A stretch of 40,174 nt of DNA from UBA5499 sp002426275 (GTDB taxonomy: Bacteria; Bacillota; DTU084): contig CALASN010000108.1 of NCBI GenBank assembly GCA_937888735.1, positions 1 through 40,174 on the forward strand, given 5' to 3'. A program made the translations under genes and the position numbers. Below, piece by piece: positions 33,880-40,174 of the stretch. Under the pieces are notes generated by a model. The model was not told the origin of the DNA. It did not search any database and worked only from the letters and a program-made list of their open reading frames with translations. Within the stretch, counting starts at the first letter, position 1. Every line of letters begins with the position of its first letter.

Positions 33880-34641
33880 ATGGAAAAAGCAATTCAAGTA
33901 AAAGGGCTGCAAAAGTCCTACAAGGAACTTCATGTCCTGAAAGGCGTGGATTTTGAGGCGGAAAAAGGCAGTATTTGTGCCCTGCTCGGCTCCAACGGCG
34001 CGGGCAAGACCACTGTGGTCAACATTCTTTCGACACTTCTGAAATCCGACGGAGGAACCGCCAGTATCTGCGGCTTTGACGTTTCGCGTCAGCCGGGAAA
34101 GGTGCGCGAAAATATAAGCCTGACCGGGCAGTTCGCCGCCGTGGACGAGATTTTGACCGGGCGGGAGAACATTTTACTGGTCGCAAAGTTAAGGGGTGTT
34201 CCCAAACCAGCCCAAGTTGCCAACGAGCTGCTCAAGCGTTTTGGGCTTACTGACGCGGCAAACAAACGCGCGGGCACCTATTCCGGAGGAATGAAGCGCA
34301 GGCTGGATATAGCGATGAGCCTTGTGGGAACGCCCGCAGTTATCTTTCTTGACGAACCGACGACGGGGCTTGACCCGGAGGGGCGGCTTGAAGTCTGGAA
34401 AACTGTCAAGGCGCTTGCGGGAGGCGGCGCGACGATTCTGTTGACAACACAGTATTTAGAGGAAGCGGAGCAGCTTGCGGACAGGATCGCAATTCTGCAC
34501 GGCGGTAAAATAATCGTGAATGGAACATTTGAAGAACTCAAAAAGTTGTTCCCAGCCGCGAAAAAAGAATATATTGAAAAACAACCGACGCTAGAGGAAA
34601 TTTTCCTTGCTCTTGTCGGCAAGAAAGGGCAATTAAAATGA
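33880..34641 (+). CDS. ABC transporter ATP-binding protein (DrrA-like)
   Basis: A 253-residue nucleotide-binding subunit with Walker A GSNGAGKTT (37-45), signature YSGGMKRRLDIAMSL, Walker B VIFLDEPTTGLDP, and the C-terminal extension with AILHGGKIIVNGTFEELKKL seen in drug exporters of the DrrA/daunorubicin group. With the permease it would form a drug or lipid exporter. It overlaps the permease gene by ATGA. Confidence 0.95.
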   Translation: MEKAIQVKGLQKSYKELHVLKGVDFEAEKGSICALLGSNGAGKTTVVNILSTLLKSDGGTASICGFDVSRQPGKVRENISLTGQFAAVDEILTGRENILLVAKLRGVPKPAQVANELLKRFGLTDAANKRAGTYSGGMKRRLDIAMSLVGTPAVIFLDEPTTGLDPEGRLEVWKTVKALAGGGATILLTTQYLEEAEQLADRIAILHGGKIIVNGTFEELKKLFPAAKKEYIEKQPTLEEIFLALVGKKGQLK

Positions 34642-35390
34642 AAACAGGGGTATTATGCGAACGGTTGATAAAGCACATCCTTCGCAGTCCCGATACCATT
34701 ATCACTGTGGCGATCACGCCGATAGGTATCATGCTGATGTTCGTTTATGTGTTCGGAGGCGCGATAAAGGCAAGCCTGCCCGACGGGGTAAATTACGTCA
34801 GTTATCAGTTACCCGGCGTACTCATAATGGCGATAGCCAGCGGCATATCCTACACTGCTTTCCGAATGTTCGGGGACAAGCAAAAAGGAATTTTCTCGCG
34901 ATTTAATTCTATGCCGATAAGCCGTTCGTCAGCGTTGTGGGCTCATGTGCTTGTTTCTCTTGTGTCCAATATGCTCACGGTCGCCATAATCTTCCTTGTC
35001 GCGCTGCTCATGGGCTTTCGGTCGAGCGCGGGAATTTTGGAGTGGCTGTCCGTTGCGGGAATACTTGCGCTAATCACGCTTGCCTTAACATGGGTTGCGG
35101 TCATCCCCGGGCTTACGGCGAAATCCGCAGAGGGAGCGTCTGTGTTCTCATATCCGCTGATTTTCCTGCCCATGTTCAGTTCAGCGTTCGCCCCCACTGA
35201 AACAATGCCCGCCGTCGTCCGTGCGTTTGCTGAGAATCAGCCCGTAACGTCAATCGTCGAGTCGATTCGCTCGCTGCTGAACTCCGAGCCTATTGGGAAC
35301 GATATCTGGATCGCTCTCGCGTGGTGTGTCGGAATTATGCTAGTGGCATATATCTTCGCGATGAGGGCATATAAACGCAACGCAGCTTAA
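34638..35390 (+). CDS. ABC transporter permease (ABC-2 type)
   Basis: A 250-residue membrane subunit with six predicted transmembrane helices and the ABC-2 pattern (YVSYQLPGVLIMAIASGISY, RFNSMPISRSSALWAHVLVS, FSSAFAPTETMPAVVRAFAE, QPVTSIVESIRSLL). It pairs with the ATPase coded directly upstream (ATGA overlap) and likely exports a hydrophobic compound. It is the last gene of the padR operon. 35391-35528 shows no further gene. Confidence 0.94.
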   Translation: MKTGVLCERLIKHILRSPDTIITVAITPIGIMLMFVYVFGGAIKASLPDGVNYVSYQLPGVLIMAIASGISYTAFRMFGDKQKGIFSRFNSMPISRSSALWAHVLVSLVSNMLTVAIIFLVALLMGFRSSAGILEWLSVAGILALITLALTWVAVIPGLTAKSAEGASVFSYPLIFLPMFSSAFAPTETMPAVVRAFAENQPVTSIVESIRSLLNSEPIGNDIWIALAWCVGIMLVAYIFAMRAYKRNAA

Positions 35391-35528
35391 AGTTTGCAGG
35401 CATTAAAATGATACTGGTCAACAAAAACATCAAGTTAAAGGATGACAGAATGTGTAAATACGATTGGAAATGACATTTTTCTCTCTGGAAATGATATTTC
35501 CAGCCGCGAAAACTGAATAAAAATACAT

Positions 35529-35621
35529 GGAGAAGTCGCCTAGTTTGGTCGAGGGCGCACGACTGGAAATCGTGTAAACCGCAAAACGGTTTTGAGGGTT
35601 CGAATCCCTCCTTCTCCGCCA
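35529..35621 (+). tRNA. tRNA-Ser (anticodon GGA)
   Basis: Starts GGAGAAG and ends CTTCTCCGCCA, with 7-bp acceptor stem and encoded CCA at 35619-35621. The anticodon loop has GGA at 35565-35567 (stem CACGA/TCGTG), a long variable arm (class II) and the T-loop GGTTCGAATCC. It reads UCC and UCU serine codons. Its 3' end is the likely integration site of the element to the right. Confidence 0.97.
35597..35621. other. Candidate attL core (tRNA-Ser 3' end)
   Basis: The T-arm and acceptor end of the tRNA gene lie immediately next to an integrase gene oriented with its 3' end towards the tRNA. That is the usual arrangement for tyrosine-recombinase elements. The matching attR copy is not found in the window, so the right end must lie beyond it. 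Confidence 0.55.
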
Positions 35622-35630
35622 AACGCCTAA

Positions 35631-35663
35631 AAACCCGCATAAACACTACGTTTTTGCGGGTTT
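35631..35663 (+). terminator. Terminator after tRNA-Ser
   Basis: AAACCCGCA (35631-35639) pairs with TGCGGGTTT (35655-35663), ending in a T-rich tract. Confidence 0.75.
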
Positions 35664-35677
35664 CCTCTTGCCGCTTA

Positions 35678-35820
35678 TGGTGCCCTTGCCCTGATTTTCT
35701 GCTTTTGCTTCTCCGGCGTGAAATGGTGCCCGATTTGTGGTGCCGGGGGCACCTTTCCCTTTTTCCTTCATATACATTCTATTCATTCAGAATGTATAGC
35801 GTGGTGCCCGAATGGTGCCC
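35678..35820. repeat. TGGTGCC repeat cluster (candidate integrase arm sites)
   Basis: Five direct copies of TGGTGCC, four of them TGGTGCCC (35678, 35724, 35802, 35813) and one TGGTGCCG (35738), plus an inverted copy at 35746-35753, lie within 143 bases between the tRNA and the integrase. Such clusters serve as arm-type binding sites for integrases. A 9-bp inverted repeat ATACATTCT/AGAATGTAT (35772-35797) lies in the middle. Confidence 0.6.
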
Positions 35821-35840
35821 GGATTTTCTGAAAGCATATA

Positions 35841-35898
35841 AAAAGCAGCGCGGAGCTGTAAAAACTTACGTCGTTTACAGCTCCATTTCGCTGCTTTT
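35841..35898 (-). terminator. Terminator hairpin at the integrase 3' end
   Basis: A long interrupted stem: AAAAGCAGCG (35841-35850) with CGCTGCTTTT (35889-35898), and GGAGCTGTAAA (35852-35862) with TTTACAGCTCC (35874-35884). It includes the ancestral integrase stop codon and has a T-run on the minus strand. Confidence 0.7.
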
Positions 35899-37073
35899 CT
35901 TTTTGCTCTGCTTTGCGGGCTTTTCCTTTGCCGGTTTAGGTTTTTCAGGGAATACGGATTTATGATAGGCGTTCAGCACTTCCTTTTTCCTGTCCAGCCG
36001 GACATCGACATACCTTGCCGTGACCGCTTCAAGGTTGGATGAAATACCGTATGCCGTAAATCGTGAAAGCGGATGTGCGGCAATTCCAGTTCCCGTAACA
36101 GTCGCCCCCAGTTGTTTGATACGCGGTCTGCGCGGAAAGGAACGCCGTTAGGCTTCGCCACAACAAGGTTATTGTCATAGTAGGATTGGCTTGCCATAGA
36201 CAGCAGCCTTTTTTGTTCGGCCTGCAAAGTAAGTTGACGTTCAAAGTAAAGGCGGGTAACGTCTTTGATCGGCAGCGTCCTTCCGTTTGATTTCGTCGGT
36301 GCCATTTCCTTAATGATTGTCGCGTTGACGGGCACCTTAAAAGGTAGCTGCTCCGTGATGGCAAACGTCCCTTTTTCCATATCGACGTTTTGCCAGCGCA
36401 GGCCTAATATCTCGTTTCGCCGCAAACCGTACAGACCGCCGAGAACAACCATCGTTTCCCATTCGGTGCCGATGACGTTGCTCATAAGGTGCTGCACTTG
36501 CTCTACGGTATATGGATCGGGCGTTTCGCCCTGCTTGCCGAGCTTTGTTATCACGTCGCGGGCGGGGTTCGTTTCGACGTAGTGGTATTTCCTTGCGTGT
36601 TCAAATGCGACGCTTAAAATGCGCTGAACGTAGCGCACGGAGCTATGGGAAAGCCCTTTGTCCAAAAGCTGCTGAAACAGATTGTCTATCATGGCCGGGG
36701 AAAGTTGATTAAGCTGCACATGGCCGATGTACGGGACGATGTGATTTTTGATATTGCAGCGGTAGCCCTCGGCGGTGCTTGGACGGAGATTGTTTTTACC
36801 GTGTACCTCAATCCAGCCCTCCAAATACTCTTTGATCGTTTGCTTGCCCTGCGCTGCCACAGACGGAATGTACGCCGAGTTTTGCAGCTTGGCTTTCATC
36901 TCGGCCTCATGCTGCGTGGCTTCCTTTTTGATGGCAAAGCCCTTTTTAGAATAGGTCTTTTTGCCCTCCGGGGAATTGTATTTAATATTGACATCGTAGA
37001 CGGTGCCGGGCTTTCCTGTCAGAACGCCGTTGCCGTCGCGCTTGTTCTGTACCTGCCTTGATGATACGGCCAT
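35875..37073 (-). pseudogene. Tyrosine integrase, inactivated by deletion and frameshift
   Basis: Integrase of the Tn916-like phage-integrase group. The N-terminal part (1-342) is normal: SAM-like core-binding domain (about 80-165) and catalytic domain with Arg218/219 in YGLRRNEI and the HDLRH box (337-341). At 36048 the frame changes. The ancestral C-terminus reads GISSNLEAVTARYVDVRLDR in another frame and continues to TAA at 35875. The usual 25-30 residues between the HxLRH box and this tail, including the second His/Trp box, are deleted. The catalytic Tyr (ARYVDV) is out of frame. The open frame instead ends with an unrelated tail at 35973. The protein should be inactive, so the element is fixed unless complemented. 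Confidence 0.85.
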
Positions 37074-37076
37074 ACG

Positions 37077-37313
37077 TTACCCCTCGCTTTCCGCAGAGGG
37101 GGACGCTGCTGTTTTTGCCTTTTCATACCATTTCCAGATCGCGGCGTCGGCAATCAAGCGCCGGTTGCCGTTCTGTATATATTCCAGCTCGCCGCGTTCC
37201 ATCAGCTCACGGAGCTTGTTTTCTCCAATACCCGAAATGCGGCTCATTTGCTCGACGGTTTTCAGCATGGGGAGCGCGGGCGCGGCGGCGCTGGCCGTTT
37301 CCTTTTTCGCCAT
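37077..37313 (-). CDS. xis: Excisionase-like DNA-binding protein
   Basis: A 78-residue protein with a winged-helix/MerR-like excisionase fold: LKTVEQMSRISGIGENKLRE, LMERGELEYIQNGNRRLI, WKWYEKAK. It directs excision together with the integrase by binding near the att site. ATG 37313 follows GGGGGTAT; a longer in-frame start at 37331 is the ribosome region. Its stop is 3 bases before the integrase start, so the two are co-transcribed. Confidence 0.88.
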   Translation of the reverse strand: MAKKETASAAAPALPMLKTVEQMSRISGIGENKLRELMERGELEYIQNGNRRLIADAAIWKWYEKAKTAASPSAESEG

Positions 37314-37546
37314 AGAAATACCCCCTTTCATAGTAAATGGCTAAAAGGTGGATATTTGGGATAGGCAAAAACGGATGGCCGGGTGCGCGGCCTCACGGGA
37401 GTTTCACCCCTGCATGGTTCTCATGCAGCCCTACCCATTGCCTGCGACGCTTTGAACGCTCGGACTGTGGCTATAAGGGAGTATCATTATCGTACTGCAG
37501 CTGCTTACAAGCTGCCCTGCTTTCGGTGTAGGCGTTTATCGCTCGC
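37314..37546. other. Gene-free stretch with a hairpin
   Basis: No coding frame supported. A perfect 7-bp hairpin CTGCATG-N5-CATGCAG lies at 37410-37428. It might be a regulatory RNA structure ahead of the excisionase gene, but no promoter is clear. Confidence 0.4.
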
Positions 37547-38005
37547 TCATGGCATGAGGTCATGGCGCGCCCACCGAGGCGGCATATACAGAACGTATCC
37601 GTCTGCCTTATGCTGCCCGGAGTTATCAGCCGGGCTTTCTTTGTCAAGGAGCAAAAGCAGAGTGCAGGCCTCGGCATGGAAAGGGAGTATCATGCCTTGG
37701 AAGTAGTCAAGTGCCTCCGAGTGTGCGCCAATCGGCGCGGCTTCCTCGGAGAACCGCAAGCCCATAAGCCCATAGAGCATTTGAATAATCCGAAACAGCT
37801 TGTCCCGGTCTGCCGGAGTATTCATCGTAACGAGAATGTCTGTCAGGCGGTTGATAGTATCCATATCTCCGCCCGCCGTCACCCATACCATTTCAGCGAA
37901 CGGCTGCGTGATGGCTCCGGCGACAAGGTTTATCTTATCCTTGCTGATCTCGCCGGATGGTTTGATAATGCCTTTTGCGATAAGGGCGTTGGTGGATGTT
38001 TGCAT
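37547..38005 (-). CDS. Element-borne hypothetical protein
   Basis: A 152-residue soluble protein, mostly helical (ALIAKGIIKPSGEISKDKIN, RLTDILVTMNTPADRDKLFR). ATG 38005 follows AAAAGGAGG. The final part (ADGYVLYMPPRWARHDLMP) looks less natural and may result from truncation. It lies with the excisionase on the same strand. I do not recognise the family. Confidence 0.65.
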   Translation of the reverse strand: MQTSTNALIAKGIIKPSGEISKDKINLVAGAITQPFAEMVWVTAGGDMDTINRLTDILVTMNTPADRDKLFRIIQMLYGLMGLRFSEEAAPIGAHSEALDYFQGMILPFHAEACTLLLLLDKESPADNSGQHKADGYVLYMPPRWARHDLMP

Positions 38006-38040
38006 GGTTGGCCTCCTTTTTTAAGTATGAGCCTAATTAT

Positions 38041-38102
38041 CAACACTCAATTGAGAAAATATCTCAATTGAGTGTTGACTTTTTCTGAAATATGGGTATA
38101 AT
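38041..38102 (+). promoter_or_regulatory. Promoter of the ATPase/RloB pair with overlapping palindrome
   Basis: TTGACT (38075-38080) and TATAAT (38097-38102), spacer 16. A perfect 16-bp inverted repeat, 38041-38056 with 38062-38077, 5-base centre, ends in the -35 box; each arm contains CTCAATTGAG, itself a palindrome. A strong operator for a repressor is the simplest reading; its regulator is not encoded next to it. Confidence 0.85.
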
Positions 38103-38136
38103 AGAAAATGAACTGGTATAAAGGAGCGTGTTCAAT

Positions 38137-39408
38137 ATGCTTTTGCAATTTAATTTTAAAAACTTTAAGTCTTTCCGCGATGATACGACCTTGGATTTAA
38201 CTGCTACAAAAATCTCTGAATACAGTAATCATGTTATTACAGTTGGGAACGAAAAAGTTCTCCCTATTGCGGCTATTTTTGGAGCTAATGCCAGCGGAAA
38301 GTCTAATGTTCAAGAAGCTTTTAGATATATGTCCACTTATGTTGTTAGCTCTTTCAGCTACGGCGGCGATAAATCTGGGAAGAAGAGTAAGTCCGAATTT
38401 TTACAGCCAACGCCATTCTTGTTTGACGCTAACAGTAAGGATGCAGAATCCTCTTTTGAAATATATTTTATTTCCTCCGAAGAGACTGGGGCAAAATCAT
38501 ACAATTATGGTTTTACTGTCAATCAAGTCGGAATAAATGAAGAATGGCTTAACTATAAATCCAAGTCATCGCGTGGCGGTTACAAAAGAATCTTTTACAG
38601 AAATGGGAAAGAGCTTGACCTGTCAGGTATTGCACCTAAAAGTCAAGAAAATCTTAAAATAGCTCTTGAAAAGGAAACTCTAATTGTCTCACTTGGAGCA
38701 AAACTGAAAATCGCCAAATTGAAGTTAATCCGCGACTGGTTTTTGGATAACGAGTTTGCCGACTTCGGGCACCCCGCAGAGAATTTCTTTTTATCGGAAC
38801 TTCTACCGGACGACTTTGTTGAGAACAAAGATGTTCAGCAAAAAGTCATAAATTATTTTTCTGCATTTGATCCTTCGATTATCGGCTTTGAGATTGAACC
38901 CCTTGAAAAGAGTGATGATAAAAAGTCTTCAAAGGTACGAATTGACGCAATTCATAAAATGATAAGCTCAGATGAAACGGCAACAATTCCTTTGAAGTTA
39001 GAATCAGCGGGTACACTCAAGATGTTTGCCCTATATCCCTTATTGCAGGCGGTATTGGAAACAGGCGGCGTACTGTTTATTGATGAACTTAATGCACGGC
39101 TCCATCCATTGCTTGTGCGTACTTTCATAATTACGTTCCTCAATCCTGATACAAACCCCAACCACGCTCAGCTTATTTTTACATCGCATGACTCATGGCA
39201 GTTAAATAGCAACATTTTACGTCGCGATGAGGTGTGGTTTGTAGAAAAAGCTGAAACTGGTGTTTCTATGCTGTATTCGTTAGCAGACTTTGTTGATGAA
39301 GATGGTTCAAAAATAAGAAAAGACGAGAATTATGAAAAGAACTATCTGCTTGGGAAATACGGTGCTATTCCTACCATGAAGTATTTTGATATGTTCAGGG
39401 GGGAATAA
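38137..39408 (+). CDS. AAA ATPase, RloA/AbiLi-like
   Basis: A 423-residue ATP-binding protein of the OLD/AAA-15 type. The N-terminus is LLQFNFKNFKSFRDDTTLDL, then Walker A GANASGKS (49-56), a mid region of coiled/helical character, Walker B VLFIDE (312-317) followed by LNARLHP, and the switch TSHD. This layout matches RloA and AbiLi, the ATPase halves of anti-phage systems. ATG 38137 is 10 bases after AAGGAG; GTG 38128 is too close. It is followed after 2 bases by an RloB-like gene. The defence role is inferred from this pairing and its location on a mobile element. Confidence 0.88.
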   Translation: MLLQFNFKNFKSFRDDTTLDLTATKISEYSNHVITVGNEKVLPIAAIFGANASGKSNVQEAFRYMSTYVVSSFSYGGDKSGKKSKSEFLQPTPFLFDANSKDAESSFEIYFISSEETGAKSYNYGFTVNQVGINEEWLNYKSKSSRGGYKRIFYRNGKELDLSGIAPKSQENLKIALEKETLIVSLGAKLKIAKLKLIRDWFLDNEFADFGHPAENFFLSELLPDDFVENKDVQQKVINYFSAFDPSIIGFEIEPLEKSDDKKSSKVRIDAIHKMISSDETATIPLKLESAGTLKMFALYPLLQAVLETGGVLFIDELNARLHPLLVRTFIITFLNPDTNPNHAQLIFTSHDSWQLNSNILRRDEVWFVEKAETGVSMLYSLADFVDEDGSKIRKDENYEKNYLLGKYGAIPTMKYFDMFRGE

Positions 39409-39410
39409 GT

Positions 39411-40049
39411 ATGGCCGATAGAATTGGGAAACGAAAAACCCGTGAACAATTATTAAAAAGCCGTATTCCCCAATTGGGCTACTATTTTATTGTAACTGAC
39501 ACAAAAGAAACAGAGCAGAACTATATGTTTGGTTTGCGAGATTCTATTCCTAAAGAATTACAAGGTAAACTTGTAATAAAAGTTTGTAAAGCAAAAACAA
39601 TTGAGCTTGTTAGCGAGGCTATTAATATGGCTTCGCTACAACCTCAATATGGTGAGCCATGGATTGTATTTGATAGAGACCAAGTAAAAGAGTTTGATCA
39701 AATAATTTCGTTGGCAAAAGAAAAGGGCATAAATGTCGGCTGGTCAAATCCTTGCATTGAGATTTGGTTCAACGCATATTTCGGGGAAATGCCTACATAT
39801 CAAAATTCACTAGCGTGTTGTAATGGGTTTGAGAAAAAATATTTGCAGGTAACAAAACAAAAATATGAGAAATCTGATACTGCTATATACTTAAAGCTAT
39901 GTCGTTATGGAAATGAAAAAGAAGCAATAGAAATTGCAGCTAAAAAATATGCTGAACACGAAAGGAACTGTAATGCCAAGCCCTCGGAGATGTGTCCCTG
40001 TACCACGGTACATACGTTAATTAAAGAAATAAAAGAAAAAATAGAATAG
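39411..40049 (+). CDS. RloB/AbiLii-like protein
   Basis: A 212-residue protein with a Toprim-like pattern: VTDTKETEQNYM (acidic residues near 30-35), VFDRDQ (88-91) and SNPCIEIWFNAYF, which fit the RloB family. Such proteins are thought to be nucleases or RNA-directed effectors working with an ATPase. The C-terminus has a Cys-rich CPCTTV motif. ATG 39411 follows GGGGGGAAT. It is translationally linked to the ATPase gene. Function as a defence effector is inferred. Confidence 0.85.
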   Translation: MADRIGKRKTREQLLKSRIPQLGYYFIVTDTKETEQNYMFGLRDSIPKELQGKLVIKVCKAKTIELVSEAINMASLQPQYGEPWIVFDRDQVKEFDQIISLAKEKGINVGWSNPCIEIWFNAYFGEMPTYQNSLACCNGFEKKYLQVTKQKYEKSDTAIYLKLCRYGNEKEAIEIAAKKYAEHERNCNAKPSEMCPCTTVHTLIKEIKEKIE

Positions 40050-40174
40050 AAAAGGAGGAGTGAACCTTAGTTTGATATACGGATAATTAATTAAGAACCA
40101 CACCTTCCTTATTACAATGCTAGACAGTCAAAAGTTCTCACGCGCCACATAGAAAAAAGTAACTCTTTCAAACG
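40050..40174. other. End of window, no gene called
   Basis: A ribosome-site-like AAAAGGAGGAG at about 40050-40060 is followed by a GTG frame of eight codons only, so no gene is called. The element continues beyond the window. Confidence 0.4.

Noticed and set aside
35678..35820. TGGTGCC repeats as a CRISPR array
   Set aside because: Repeat unit is about 7-8 bases, with irregular spacing of 11-64 bases and no cas genes.
40050..40174. Start of another gene at the right edge
   Set aside because: A ribosome-site-like motif is followed by only eight codons before a stop.

Overview
The window reads as a chromosomal segment of an anaerobic, spore-forming Bacillota (Firmicutes), joined at its right side to an integrated mobile element. 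The clues are rubrerythrin, small flavoproteins and Feo iron uptake (anaerobe); a SleB-type hydrolase, two spore-type polysaccharide deacetylases and a GH18 hydrolase (spore former); a T-box upstream of ileS (Gram-positive lineage); and a small secreted protein at 9473 that looks like an outer-membrane beta-barrel ending in Phe. The last clue points to a diderm Firmicute, such as Negativicutes, Halanaerobiales or Limnochordia. I cannot name the species from the sequence.

Layout. 1-5250: rubrerythrin, a flavodoxin/hydrolase pair and a flavodoxin-ferredoxin fusion (EFR1 type), separated by long decayed stretches with several pseudogene remnants and a degenerate repeat pair. 5190-8735: a TetR regulator with a clear promoter and palindrome, followed by a P-type (Ca2+-like) ATPase. 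8770-10030: a small membrane protein and the beta-barrel-like protein. 10063-14401: T-box, ileS, dut and a serine hydrolase. 14558-20596: a TPR lipo/secreted protein and a cell-wall/spore block (SleB, two deacetylases, GH18 with SH3, M16 peptidase). 20576-23474 (minus): feoA, feoB-G domain, feoB-membrane domain, then an MntR/DtxR-type regulator with its own palindromic operator. 23713-28557: a transposase-derived ORF that has lost its catalytic residues and appears to lead a sugar operon (nucleotidyltransferase, GT4, alpha/alpha-barrel protein). 29119-30975: an FMN-binding protein, a small conserved ORF and two pseudogenes. 31030-32418 (minus): phosphomannomutase/phosphoglucomutase. 32746-35390: a PadR-controlled operon with two DUF1048 proteins and an ABC exporter.

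A tRNA-Ser(GGA) at 35529-35621 marks the left edge of an integrated element. Next to it are repeated TGGTGCC motifs (candidate integrase arm sites), a tyrosine integrase broken by an internal deletion plus frameshift, an excisionase, an element protein, and an ATPase + RloB-like pair resembling AbiL/RloAB phage-defence modules. A perfect 16-bp inverted repeat overlaps the -35 box of that pair. The far end of the element is not in the window.

Most notable: the catalytically dead transposase-like gene fused into a sugar operon; the SleB-type gene whose ribosome site and start codon lie in a strong hairpin; the palindrome-controlled defence pair on an element whose integrase is inactivated; the split FeoB with a variant MntR; and the outer-membrane-like barrel in a spore former.
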